The notes below the pieces were generated by a model. The model was given only the letters and a program-made list of their open reading frames with translations, did no database searches and had not been told where the DNA came from. A stretch of 64,000 nt of DNA from Panopea generosa (Eukaryota > Mollusca > Bivalvia > Adapedonta > Hiatellidae): positions 20,833,514 through 20,897,513 of the forward strand of contig CM055911.1 of NCBI GenBank assembly GCA_029582155.1, in the 5' to 3' direction. Of this stretch, positions 23,670 to 33,515 are shown in pieces (position 1 is the first letter of the stretch; every line of letters begins with the position of its first letter). Both the position numbers and the translations under genes were made by a program.

Positions 23670-26642
23670 GGATTGTCTACTAAGAACAGGTTTGTGTTAA
23701 TGATATAAGGACCTGTTATATATATATATATATATGATATACATGCATGCTATTAAGGGAGTTTAGTTATTATTTGTTAAACATAGCATCACCTATATTT
23801 AAAACAAGTATTCAACTCAAATCTTCAATTATTGAATATACAAAAAAACAAACGAATTCCCTACAGTTGCATCCTTGATATAAATTAGAAACTGACATAA
23901 GGTAACATATACACACAGGTATGAATATTCACATATATTTTCAGACCTCTATTATTATTGTTATGCTTTTCAAATGTCATGTTTATGCTAACTAATTTTT
24001 ATTTTCTATAAAGATGCAGTGGTCGGGGTTTACACTCATTATCTCCCAGAGTGCATTGCGCTACGTTACATTAACCTCTTTACTAGTCCGTAGAACAATC
24101 ACAGCTCTCCCGATTGGGTCCGTTAACTAACAATTGTTATGAGCACGCTGGTTGGTCAGTTACGTCCCGGAACGTTTGAAGGACGTTATAGTTTAGTAAG
24201 TGTTCAGTTGCTATGAATTTTGGGACAGGCATAGAATTCCCTGCTTTTTCCATTATTGGTTGATATACCTGATTCGGGAGATATCAGGTTCTGGGATAGA
24301 GTAGGAGATATCAGGTTCTGGGATAGACTAGGAGATATCAGGCTTTGGGATAGACTAGGATATATCAGGTTCTGGGATAGACTAGGAGACATCAGGTTCT
24401 TGGATATACTAGGAGATATCAGGTTGTGGGATAGACTAGGACATATCAGGTTCTGGGATAGACTGCTAGATATCAGGTTCTGGGAATGACTAGGAGATAT
24501 CAGGTTTTGGGATTGACTAGGAGATATCAGATTCTTGGCTAGACTAAGAGATATCCGGTTCTTGGATAGACTAGGAGATATCAGGCTCTGGGATAGATAA
24601 AGAACTATCAGGTTATGGGATAACTAGGAGATATCAGGCTCTGGGATAGATAAAGAACTATCAGGTTCTGGGATAGACTAGGAGATATCAGGTTCTGGGA
24701 TAGACTAGGAGATATCAGGTTCTGGGATAGACTAGGAGATATCAGGCTCTGGGATAGACTAGGAGATATTAAATTCTAGGATAGACTAGGAGATATGAGA
24801 TTCTTGGATAGACTAGGATATACTAGGTTCTAGGATATACTAGGAAATACCAGGTTCTAGGATATACTAGGATATATCAGGTTCTTGGATAGACTAGGAG
24901 ATATCAGGCTATGGGATAGATAAAGAACTATCAGGCTCTTGGATAGACTAGGAGATATCAGGCTCTGGGATAGACTAGGAGATATTAAATTCTAGGATAG
25001 ACTAGGAGATATCAGATTCTGGGATAGACTATTATTTGTTCATATTCGTGCAATATCAAAATCATGTCATTGCAGTTTCATATTAATATACATTTGTAGT
25101 TTGTTAATACCAAACCAATAGTTATATTTCCACATTAGTTTCAAAAACATAATAAGTCTTTGATTATTTTGCACGAAGGTCATCATAAATAAACAGGCGT
25201 GTTTACAAACCTATGGAATAATTCAAACAGTTAAAAGTGAATGTATTAATTATGTTTAAATTGCAATGCTATATGAGTAATGATTTTTATGTATAATGCT
25301 GCCAGAATCTTACAATAAAGTGTAAAGCAAGAAATCATGGACAATATTGCTAAAATGAAACCAGTTATGCTTATATATAATTATTTCAGGAGTATCGGCT
25401 ATGGCGTCCTGAACATGATTGCCAGAGTCGCTGCCGTGATTGGTCCACAGCTAGCCTATCTGGTATAGTGGTATTTTACTGATGTGCAGTTTATATTTGT
25501 GTTTGTTACATATTTTATATAATGACTTGTACAATGAAAGTAATAATAATTCGAATTAATGAAGTTTGATATAACGGGAGGTTTATAAAACGAAAAGGGG
25601 GGAAACAAAACAAACTTTATCTTTGAGATAACAGGAATTTCGAGATATGCGTGTATCCCCCTATTTTTCTTGGTATGGAATAAGTGCCAAAGCTGAAAAA
25701 ATATACGAAATTCTGATACGTGATTTGTTTTATTGTTCAATGTATCCATATTCATAATACTTTGCCAAAATAATATTTTAGCATCTTCTATTTAGGTTAT
25801 TTAAGATATTCACGAACAAGAACACCTGCAAACATTTTCAAATTTAACTAAAATTATGTGATAGCGACTGCTTTTAAATATTCATTTCATCAAACTAATC
25901 TGTAGTACGGAACAAGCTCTCCCATTGGGTCCGTTAAAAAGCAATGATGGGGAAACCGCATTTGAGCATGTTGATTGGTCAGTTACTTTAACAGAAAGTT
26001 TTAATAACGTCACAGTTTAGTAAGCGTTCATTTGCTTTGAATTGTTTGACAGGCATAGTATTTCATGCTTTTCATTGGTGGTTTATAGACCTGATCCGAC
26101 TCATCGACTATTTAAGTATCTTAAGAGGAACTTGTCTTCTAAAGAATTTATATGTACTTATAACTATTTTCATTACCGCATAAGTCTTATCGCGCCATCA
26201 GCAAATTAACTTTTATTTCAAATTTATCTACACAAAAAGCACGGATGTGGTAATGATGTGCCATTTTCTCTAAATCATTTTCATATACAGTTAAGCATTT
26301 ATTAAGCATCCAGTGAAAAGTGGTTGTTGTTTATAACATGTACTTTTGCCCTGAAAGCATATAAATGGAAATAACAAACGTGTTTGCTTAAGACAAGTGG
26401 TTGCGTTACAGAGGTGACCATTTATACAGGTTTTACTGTATATGGGAGAGTAAATTGCGTAATGGATATATTACCAATTTATATTTCAGGATACACAGGT
26501 GGCGGGAGTCATGTATTTTACGTGCGCAGGAATTGGATTGTGCTGTATACTCTGCACACTTGCACTCCATGAAACAAAAAATGCTTCACTCAATGATAAG
26601 ATAAAACAAAAGTCACAACAATCACTGGAAACGAATTCATAA
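13030..26642 (+). CDS. SLC22-type organic ion transporter, copy B (9 exons, 557 aa)
   Basis: Paralogue of the upstream transporter. Exons: 13030-13482, 17695-17911, 18723-18927, 19651-19887, 20786-20920, 22224-22306, 22706-22823, 25390-25462, 26490-26642. Exons 1-8 equal copy A in length and phase. It keeps AAVPNWWC, WDMACRSPW, GQLADLIGRKK, IGRRKT and LELYPTVVR, so it should fold as a 12-TM SLC22 carrier. The PESFRW motif of copy A is QDSFRW here, losing the Pro and Glu usual for the family. The extracellular loop has five sequons (NTS, NLT, NRS, NAS, NTT) at partly different places from copy A. The reading frame is open upstream of the ATG to about 12.93 kb, but an AG at 13024-13025 and the homology to copy A favour the ATG at 13030. 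The last exon encodes a shorter tail ending near KQKSQQSLETNS. Confidence 0.93.
13565..13700 (+). repeat. tRNA-Leu/Ser-like SINE in intron 1 of copy B
   Basis: TCCGTTGCCGAGTAGTCTAA followed by CACCGATTACCTCTCAGC and GTTGGTCCGAATCCCATTC resembles a tRNA with a long variable arm, with box A and box B. The same head is seen inverted at 55140-55225 and direct at 49565. Confidence 0.65.
13880..14825 (+). repeat. Three tandem copies of a ~340-bp unit with embedded (GTCC)n
   Basis: Three landmark segments recur with spacings of about 344 and 336 bp: CAATGTTCACCCCA, CATTGTGGGGTTAATT and CCAGAACGTCCGTCC. Poly-T and (GTCC)n tracts vary in length between units. A further decayed T/G-rich tract (GTTCGTTCGTTGG) follows to about 14895. 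It lies within intron 1 of copy B. Confidence 0.85.
14890..15115 (-). repeat. SINE with ATCGAGGGCTACCAG body
   Basis: Shares ACGCCATCGAGGGCTACCAG, CAAGTAACTGATGAC and the TCAATCATCACAGAGAC tail region with the copy at 53500-53755. Orientation is inferred from the tRNA-like head that lies at the high-coordinate end of that copy. Confidence 0.55.
15115..15270 (+). repeat. ~20-bp minisatellite (GTCGAGTGTCGAGTAAGAAA)
   Basis: About seven degenerate units built from GTCGAGT and AAGAAA blocks, in intron 1 of copy B. Confidence 0.75.
15340..15480 (+). repeat. tRNA-derived SINE
   Basis: TCAGTTGGTAGCGTGTCTGA (box A-like) and CATGAGTTTGAATACCC (box B-like) head a short body with CTCCGTGATGACTGATAAACG, similar to the SINE at 3670. 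Confidence 0.6.
15496..15815 (+). repeat. tRNA-Ala(CGC)-derived SINE
   Basis: The head from GACCGCAGCG to GGCCGGGTC folds like a tRNA: anticodon stem TCCGC/GCGGA with loop CTCGCTT (anticodon CGC) and T-loop TTCGTTC. The T-stem has a mismatch and the 3' side runs straight into a body with CTCGCTTGGCGCTCAGC and GACACCGTCGCGAT. An inverted copy lies at 50480-50705. Confidence 0.7.
15823..15940 (+). repeat. ~27-bp degenerate minisatellite (GACAACTCGTCC)
   Basis: About four or five diverged units of GA(C/T)AA(C/G)(T/C)CGTCC separated by AT-rich spacers, directly after the SINE. Confidence 0.6.
16075..16240 (-). repeat. tRNA-headed SINE
   Basis: The box B complement GGATCAAACCCAGGACCC and the shared segments TTCCTGGGAAGAAACAGTAC and AACCGTGG match sequences near 53850 and 63890. 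Confidence 0.5.
16722..17056. repeat. Self-complementary minisatellite (large inverted repeat)
   Basis: The left half repeats ACGATGACACGATGGTGATG-type units. From about 16890 the sequence switches to the complement (CATCACCATCGTGTCATCG). The two halves could pair as a ~150-bp hairpin. Intron 1 of copy B. Confidence 0.85.
18200..18400 (-). repeat. tRNA-headed SINE in intron 2 of copy B
   Basis: On the minus strand a head with GATCAGCCGGTAGCGCATCT and a box B-like GATCGTTCGAAACC. The body includes ATGATTGATGTAC, shared with the family. Confidence 0.6.
22908..23640. mobile_element. Long-hairpin (MITE-like) element in intron 7 of copy B
   Basis: Arms at about 22915-23085 and 23462-23636 are inverted copies of each other (for example TTCACAACAACGGAATTTAC against GTAAATTCCGTTGTTGTGAA, and GGCGAGTGCGCCTAGCTACA). 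A third copy of the terminal segment lies inside at 23283. A pure (AT)n tract sits at about 23229-23268. A related single arm is at 50095-50390. No transposase is seen, so it would be non-autonomous. Confidence 0.75.
23630..23740. repeat. (AT)n microsatellites
   Basis: Two pure AT tracts at about 23631-23668 and 23711-23735, flanking short unique sequence next to the hairpin element. Confidence 0.85.
24060..24285 (+). mobile_element. Two-hairpin short element, copy 2
   Basis: Has the conserved interior (TTGGTCAGTTACGTCCCGG, TTAGTAAGTGTTCA, GGACAGGCATAGAATTCCCTG) and the 3' hairpin arms ACCTGAT and ATCAGGT. It runs directly into the 27-bp array. Confidence 0.7.
24275..25040 (+). repeat. 27-bp minisatellite array in intron 7 of copy B
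   Basis: About 28 units of GATATCAGGTTCTGGGATAG plus ACTAGGA with substitutions and small indels. The unit starts with the 3' hairpin arm of the preceding element, so the array appears to have grown from its end. Because 27 is a multiple of 3, part of it reads as an open frame (DIRFWDRLG repeats); this is not evidence of a gene. Confidence 0.9.
25905..26105 (+). mobile_element. Two-hairpin short element, copy 3 (intron 8 of copy B)
   Basis: CTGTAGTACGGAACAAGCTC, ATTGGGTCCGTTAA, TTGATTGGTCAGTTAC, TTTAGTAAGCGTTCA and GACAGGCATAG follow in the family order. No tandem array follows this copy. Confidence 0.7.
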
Positions 26643-26903
26643 ACACAACAAGCTGATGGCTGCAGAAAATAGACAGTACGGCGACAGTGAAGGGAAATTA
26701 CGCTTCGTGAACATGTTTACCTTAGGTAGTCTATTGTGGTGATTTACAAACTTCATATCAAGCGTTAAGTATAACATCAAGATCAGAGATGAAATACTTA
26801 TTCTGGTTATATAATCAACTATGATTGACCGATTTTATGTATATATCAAGAAAAAATATTATAACAAAAATACTGGATAAAACTAATTACTCCATTCTAT
26901 TCA

Positions 26904-26927
26904 AATAAAATTGTATAAATCAATAAA
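26904..26927 (+). terminator. Candidate poly(A) signals of transporter copy B
   Basis: Two AATAAA hexamers, at 26904-26909 and 26922-26927, lie about 260-285 bp after the stop codon. This is a plausible 3' end, though AATAAA is frequent in such AT-rich DNA. For copy A the nearest AATAAA I see is at about 9227, well past a repeat element. Confidence 0.35.
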
Positions 26928-27284
26928 ACATGATGCGGATAATAACATTACGCATAGGGGAAGGAATTGGGCGTATCATATACAATCATAATTTTATATG
27001 AAAAAGGGAATGTCATACATCTGGTAAAACCTATTTGATTTTGATACTTCATTATTTCACTGATCATAGGGCGAATTCTCGATACTTACAGAGTTGGTAT
27101 TCCAATATCACTTGTCAATTAGAACCTTACAGTTAATACAAACATACACTTATACTGGAAATGTATTTGAATTGTATTTTTGATAAAATGTTTAGAATTG
27201 CTTATACTAAACATTGACTTTCATCCCATTATCATGCCATTAAAATTGGAACGTCTTACACAACAATTAATTGTGTACTGTTGA

Positions 27285-27715
27285 ACATATAGAGAAATGC
27301 ACTTCTGGAACACTGGACATATTACAGTAACTTATTGTTCTAAAAATGACTGGTTCTTATAGATAGGCCTCTGTTGATTCAATACTGCAGCAAAAACATG
27401 GCGTTGACCAGTTTGCTTTTTCACAATTTCGATGCTTTGATGGCACCTCTTCATTTTTTTTTGACAATTATGTCCATTTGCAGCAGTGTATCACAGCACA
27501 TTTTCAAACTGTTATAACTTCATTAAACAGTACCCAATGTCATCAAAACTTGGCAGAAATCATAAAATTATCCAATGTTCCCATATGCACAAATAATATG
27601 ATCATTTTATGCATTTTCAACAAAAATAATGCCCAACCACTTAGCACAGCTCTAAGTTCATGGGCGTAGGAATCATGCTACCGTCATGTAAGGGAGGTCA
27701 TTCTTAAGTTAGTAA
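27285..27715 (-). mobile_element. Interspersed non-coding element, - copy
   Basis: Inverted relative to the copy at 9440-9870, and lying at a similar place downstream of transporter copy B. Because it is inverted, it is more likely an independent insertion than part of the gene duplication. Confidence 0.6.
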
Positions 27716-28194
27716 GACCTTGAAGATACACACATGTTGCACGTCTTCATTTTCTTACACTGTAACATGAATACGGTAAAACTCATTTTGTATTTGTATT
27801 TCCTAAGGATACAGAACTTTGTCATCAATATTTTAAACGTGATTTTTGTCATTGGCTTACTTCGTGTACATTTGGAAGCATTATGGCATTTATCGAAATG
27901 TATATAGTTTGTCTTCCAACTTAAATAAGTAAATTCTAGATATTATTAGCAGACTTATAATGGCAGTAAATTAATAAATTAATAACATAACTTTGATTAT
28001 TGTTAATTTTAAACGTATGAATTAACATAATATTGTATATATGTTATTTCTATACCTCATAGATTACACGTTACATTTTCATAGGCCAACAAATATTTAA
28101 TTTACAATTAAAGAAAAAACATTATCCACTCAGGACCATATTAATATGTTCTTTGTTGATTCTGTTGTCGCTACAGCTTTTAGTCTATCCTAAA

Positions 28195-28405
28195 ACATGA
28201 TATCTCCCGAATCTATAAACCCCTACTGAAAAAGAATGGCATTTATGCCTGTTCTACAATTCATAGAAATTGAACGCTTACAAACCTGTGATGTAATTCA
28301 ATGTTTCAGTTCAGTTGACCAATCAACGCCCTCAAATATGACTTTCCAAAATTGCTATTTAACGGACCCAGTTATGAGAGCTGGGTCCGTACTACAGATT
28401 ACTAC
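28195..28405 (-). mobile_element. Two-hairpin short element, copy 4
   Basis: The reverse complement begins CTGTAGTACGGACCCAGCTC and continues CTGGGTCCGTTAAATAGC, giving an intact 5' hairpin (CGGACCCAG/CTGGGTCCG). It ends GATTCGGGAGATATCA. It is the cleanest copy of the 5' end in the window. Confidence 0.7.
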
Positions 28406-28769
28406 GGTTTTAGCTCTTGGTAGCTGAACTTTTCGTTCTATAGATATATCGTAATAATGACTTTTCATCAATCTTAAATTAGAGTGGCTTTAAATCGCAT
28501 AAACAACTCAGATGGTAATACTGGTACTTTCTTCTTGACTGTTTTCTGTTCAGAAACTCAAACAAACACTTCGATTCGTTTTCAAATTTCTACACAAAGT
28601 TATATTACACATTGCATGTACTTATAGAACTGGGTATCGTATTTTATGTCATATGAGTTATGCCCCATGCCTATAGTAAAATGATACTTTATGCATCACC
28701 ATCTCAATAACTCAAATACTGCCTGATTGTTTGCAACATGCATATTATACTTATAAGACAGTATTTAGT

Positions 28770-28990
28770 GCGGATCCAGTTCTCCCGATTTAAACCGTTA
28801 AATATCAATAATAGGAAAGCCACTTTCGAGCTCGCTAATTAGTCAGTTGTTTCAACTGAAAGTTTTAGGACGTCACAGTTTAGTAATCGTTCAACTATTA
28901 AGGACTGTGAGACAGACATAGAATTCCCTGCTTTTTCATTGGTAGTTAATATACCTGATTTGGGATATCAGGTTCTGCGATATACTACAT
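28770..28990 (+). mobile_element. Two-hairpin short element, copy 5
   Basis: GCGGATCCAGTTCTCCCGAT through GGACGTCACAGTTTAGTAA and TAGAATTCCCTGC to the 3' hairpin arms at about 28955-28975. It runs into the 133-bp array, whose first unit overlaps its 3' end. Confidence 0.7.
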
Positions 28991-29850
28991 ATAAACAGAC
29001 CTTCAATGTAACTAAGGCTCAACACAACACGTAATTCAGAATATGCAGACAAAGAATTCCCTGCTTTTTCATTGGTAGTTAATATACCTGATTTGGGATA
29101 TCAGGTTCTGCGATATACTACATATAAACAGACCTTCAATGCAACTAAGGCTCAACACAACACGTAATTCAGAATATGCAAACAAAGAATTCCCTGCTTT
29201 TTCATTGGTAGTTAATATACCTGATTTGGGATATCAGGTTCTGCGATATACTACATATAAACAGACCTTCAATGTAACTAAGGCTCAACACAACACGTAA
29301 TTCAGAATATGCAGACAAAGAATTCCCTGCTTTTTCATTGGTAGTTAATATACCTGATTTGGGATATCAGGTTCTGCGATATACTACATATAAACAGACC
29401 TTCAATGCAACTAAGGCTCAACACAACACGTAATTCAGAATATGCAAACAAAGAATTCCCTGCTTTTTCATTGGTAGTTAATATACCTGATTTGGGATAT
29501 CAGGTTCTGCGATATACTACATATAAACAGACCTTCAATGTAACTAAGGCTCAACACAACACGTAATTCAGAATATGCAGACAAAGAATTCCCTGCTTTT
29601 TCATTGGTAGTTAATATACCTGATTTGGGATATAAGGTTCTGCGATATACTACATATAAACAGACCTTCAATGCAACTAAGGCTCAACACAACACGTAAT
29701 TCAGAATATGCAGACATATAATTGCCTGCTTTTTCATTGGTAGTTAATATACCTGATTCGGGATATCAGGTTCTGGGACATCCTACCTATACAAAGACCT
29801 TCAATGTAACTAAGGTTTAACCCAACACGTAATTTGAATTCAGAATACGG
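28921..29850 (+). repeat. 133-bp tandem array, 7 units, with two-unit higher-order pattern
   Basis: Units start at 28921, 29054, 29187, 29320, 29453, 29586 and 29719, each GAATTCCCTGCTTTTTCATT or close to it. Units 1-6 are nearly identical; unit 7 is diverged. Odd units read AATGTAACT and even units AATGCAACT; the unit ends alternate GCAGAC and GCAAAC up to unit 5. So the array spread as a 266-bp dimer. Confidence 0.9.
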
Positions 29851-29859
29851 AACCATATT

Positions 29860-30740
29860 CGTATATGTGTATCACCTGTCGGTGTACATGCTTTTTATGC
29901 TGTTCGTATATAACTCTACCGAGCTCTTGGTTATCTTGCTGTTGAATTTGTCAAACAGTCTTATACAAATAGTATACACATCTTCAATATTTGTCAACTT
30001 TATGCCTATTTTACTGCAAATCGCGGATACTTGTCAAAGGGGAATGACATCTCTCAAGCGTTATTATTTGCATCTGGTACTATACTCACATAATCTACAG
30101 CGTCAATCTACATTTTTGTTTGTTTTATGATTTGAAATTGCATTAAAATTGAGTGAAAGCAACATAGTAATATTCATGATAGATCTAGAATTGTAATTAC
30201 TTTAACATATTATGCATGTCCATGTACTCTGTATGACATTTCAATTATTTCATTTCTAGTTGTCTCCCTTTTGTTCCTTTAGTAACTACGGTAGTGCTAA
30301 ATGCTCGTGAGAACAGAATCCATTCATGCGATTATTGGCACAAATGTAGCGATGTCAAACATCTAATTAGTACAATTTTGTATGTTAACGAAGCACATAA
30401 TAAAACTTAATAAACATAATAAAATCACGAAAACAGGCACTTGGTATGTTTTACAGATGTAACAATGAGGAGATTGTGTCTGCCATATAATTTTAGGAAT
30501 ACACTGATACATGTATATAATTATGTCATGGAACAATCCAGTTCCCATTATAATAACTTAATATTTAATTTCTTATGCCTATTATCATATTACCCTACCC
30601 CATTTATTATGTATGATAACTACACATCTAATTCAATGGTAGTTGTATAACACAACATATATAACGTATTTGAATGGACTATGTCACCAACGGTGTTTTT
30701 GTCAATCAAATTGTATTATAAAACCGTTCGTTTGTAAAGC
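29860..30740. other. No gene recognised
   Basis: AT-rich DNA with short chance open frames only, including a hydrophobic 98-aa frame at 29834-30130 with no family features. Confidence 0.5.
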
Positions 30741-30744
30741 CTCT

Positions 30745-31110
30745 ATCACATTGGATCGTACGATTTTTTTGATCGTACGATCGGTAGCAATTTTGCTGAG
30801 GTACGATTGGCAATGTTTACTACGATTTCCATTTGCGATCGCATACTGCGACTGCTCTTAAGACTGGTGGAAGGTCATCGTGCGATAGGTGGTCATGCGG
30901 TCACCAAAGATTGGAGAAAATAGATTGCAAGATCAATTGTAGGTAATAGTGCGACTAGTGGGGGCGATCAGCGACCGGTCGTACGAACAATCGTGGTGAC
31001 CTGCGACCCCTTGCACGATTAAATGCAGCCAGTCGCAGCCAGTCGGGAGAAGCAGTTCGTGAAACATGAATGGTTCCATGAGCTTGTAATTGATGAAATT
31101 GTCACGTGAC
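30745..31110. other. CpG-rich patch with perfect palindromes
   Basis: GATCGTACGAT and GATCGTACGATC flank a 7-T spacer at about 30757-30782. Further CGATCG, CGTACGA and GTCGCAGCCAGTCG motifs follow. CpG density is much higher than in the surrounding AT-rich DNA. No ORF. It may be a young insertion or a regulatory patch. Confidence 0.4.
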
Positions 31111-31382
31111 TCAATTCAGGTTGGCGTAGTTGCCGTAGATAGACTTCTCCCAATTTCTCGTGATAAAAAGAGCTTACACTCGCCCTTATTTAACGTAGGA
31201 CCGATGGAACAATTACTCAATAGGTTTTTTAACATTAAACTAGTTAAACCAGTTGGTTGTTAGAGTATAACTATTTGAATTACATAACTTATCCGTAAAT
31301 TATATATTTATTGTGCCTACTGCAATACTCGATATAAACTGTGTGAAAAAATAAACATTAATTGAAGTTGATCGACTGAATG

Positions 31383-31399
31383 TCTCTCTCTCTCCTCCC

Positions 31400-31452
<53 letters not shown>
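31383..31452 (+). repeat. (TC)n microsatellite
   Basis: About 70 bp of CT dinucleotides interrupted once by a C-rich stretch. Confidence 0.9.
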
Positions 31453-31458
<6 letters not shown>

Positions 31459-31842
31459 TGATGTATGTTTTATTAGACTACATTTATGATTATATATTTA
31501 CAATTTTATGTATATAGCTGATGCTTTATTTTAGTCTATACCTTTCACGTGGAATTTATAAAGGGAATGCACAAACTAGGTTATGTCGTGTAACGTGTCT
31601 TTAATGTAATACATGTGTGTAATCAGTAGTTACAAAAACAACATTATAACAATAAGGACGATTTCGTATTGTATAATTACAGTATTACATACAGCAACCA
31701 CCATAATCCATAGTTTATGTTCTCACTTCATATATATGTAAACATATGATAATATGGAAAGTGTATGATTTGTAATTATACCAATATCAATGTTTCTGGG
31801 AAGACTTTATCAAAGTTTTAGGATGCTATTTCAAGGAAAACA

Positions 31843-31890
31843 GACGATGGACGGACCGATGGACGGACGAACGGACGGACGGACCGATAT
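31843..31890 (+). repeat. (GGAC)n microsatellite
   Basis: About 45 bp of GATGGACGGAC/GAACGGACGGAC repeats. Confidence 0.75.
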
Positions 31891-32769
31891 TTGATGCGTA
31901 TATATAGTAGCTCATTTTAGTGGTCTGCCCGGGAAAGCAGATTTTTGTCGAAATATTATGTTATACTTATAATATATAACCATTTATTTTGAAATGAAAT
32001 ATATTTGTTATTTAAGATTTGATTTTGATTTGACTCTTTATTTCCTACCGTTAGGAGAACACACATTTAATATGCTTTGAGTTGGCAATGTATCAAGTGC
32101 ACTCAAACATTATGAAGAAATAAGCCCTTGTCTTTAGCTAATTGTTGAAAAAAAGACTTATAATGTTTCAGTATACCATATTCCTGTTCCAGCGCATTTT
32201 TCCAGTGTTTAATGAAGTCATTCATTTTTGCATTATTGTTTTATGCGGGAAATATATGGATAACCGTGTCCCACTTCACTAAAAACAGTCAGCATTATGA
32301 AGAAATGCTGATCAAGGGGAAAATTCAATATTGTATCATATTTGTTTATACTTGCCATAGCAACAACATCCGGGTAATACATCTAACAATGATTTCATGA
32401 TTAATTATCGTTATTAATTATTACTAAAGGAGATTAAGTTCCATAGCAGTTGCCTGATCAAATAGTCAATGCGCCATGGGAACAAAGAGAACTGCCAACG
32501 CATACAAAACTAAATGCCGGGATATTTATGGTTATTTTATCCCTTCTCTGTTAACTATGAAAAGGATTAATCAAACTGTTGAAAGATAGCATTGTAATAA
32601 TAATAATAATAGTATTTATAAATGCTGAAATTGAATACGCCTCGGACAATCGACAGAGACAATATTTACTATTTTATTCGACTGCGAAGTGAGTTATGCG
32701 TCTATATGCATCGTCCTTGAGTCAGTTAACTGACTGTGTAAAACCGGTTTTGTTTAAAGTTTTGAATTG

Positions 32770-32855
32770 CTATAGGGTCGAGCCGAAAATTAAACTCATG
32801 ACCACAGGCATAAGCGGCCAGCTCGAACCACTGGCATATCACTGACTCATTAAAC
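32770..32855 (-). repeat. tRNA-like SINE head
   Basis: The minus strand reads GAGTCAGTGATATGCCAGTG and later GGTCATGAGTTTAATTTTCG, a decayed tRNA-like promoter pair. Confidence 0.45.
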
Positions 32856-33059
32856 TATAAACCAATGTAATAATTAACGACTACAATATACAGTAACGAT
32901 GATATTAGTTATATCATTTTAAATGCATCCAATTCTCCACTACGATAGCATTTATTTCACTAGCTGAAAGTTGAAACATATTTTAGAAAGCAGACCAAAG
33001 TTTAGCGAAACCTTCAGAATAAAACACTAGAACATAGTCGTCTATACTGATAGAAAGCA

Positions 33060-33515
33060 AATCGTATATGCCTTTATTCTTTTAACGTATATGTGATTCG
33101 GACCGGTTTGATGTATGGTTCGAATTGGAGGATTCAGACGAAAATACCCAGCGACGTCTCTTGGTATGTCAGGCGCATATCGGAATATCCATGCCTTACA
33201 TGACGCTGTTTCTTTTGGATGTTTTAGTTTTTCGTTTGCAAAGCCGAAGAGATCAGCGGTGCACTCGATTACCCATCCACCGCACCCTGTGTGCCTTTTG
33301 CATGGGCTGTTTCATAAACGTTTCTAATAAGAGTACAATTAAAATTTGAAGCTGCTGTGTTCAAACTGCACAAACAATGGCGGCTCTTATACTGCGCTGC
33401 GCATCCGTCTGTAAATTCGTGTATTATCTTTAACGGGAATGGAATACTGGTTAGACAATCGTGCAAAAGTTTCTTGGCGGCGTAAGTAAAGTGATGGCTA
33501 AGTGTGATTATCATC
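33060..33515 (-). pseudogene. Broken transposase-like fragment
   Basis: A minus-strand frame encodes FTDGCAAQYKSRHCLCS, then LIRNVYETAHAKG. Further similarity to the same kind of protein continues downstream to about 33065 (ADLFGFANEKLKHP, YAPDIPRDVAGYF). I recall DGCAAQYKSR...ETSHAKGPQDG as a recurring signature of multicopy invertebrate proteins that are probably transposon-derived. The class is uncertain. The fragment is broken and appears old. Confidence 0.5.

Noticed and set aside
24256-24489. 77-aa repeat protein (DIRFWDRLG units)
   Set aside because: It is the translation of the 27-bp minisatellite. The frame is lost through indels in the rest of the array, and both strands are open.
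28921-29850. CRISPR array
   Set aside because: The whole 133-bp unit repeats with no unique spacers, in an animal genome.
29834-30130. 98-aa hydrophobic protein
   Set aside because: A single open frame with no homology I recognise and no splice or promoter context. Hydrophobic composition is expected from T-rich DNA.
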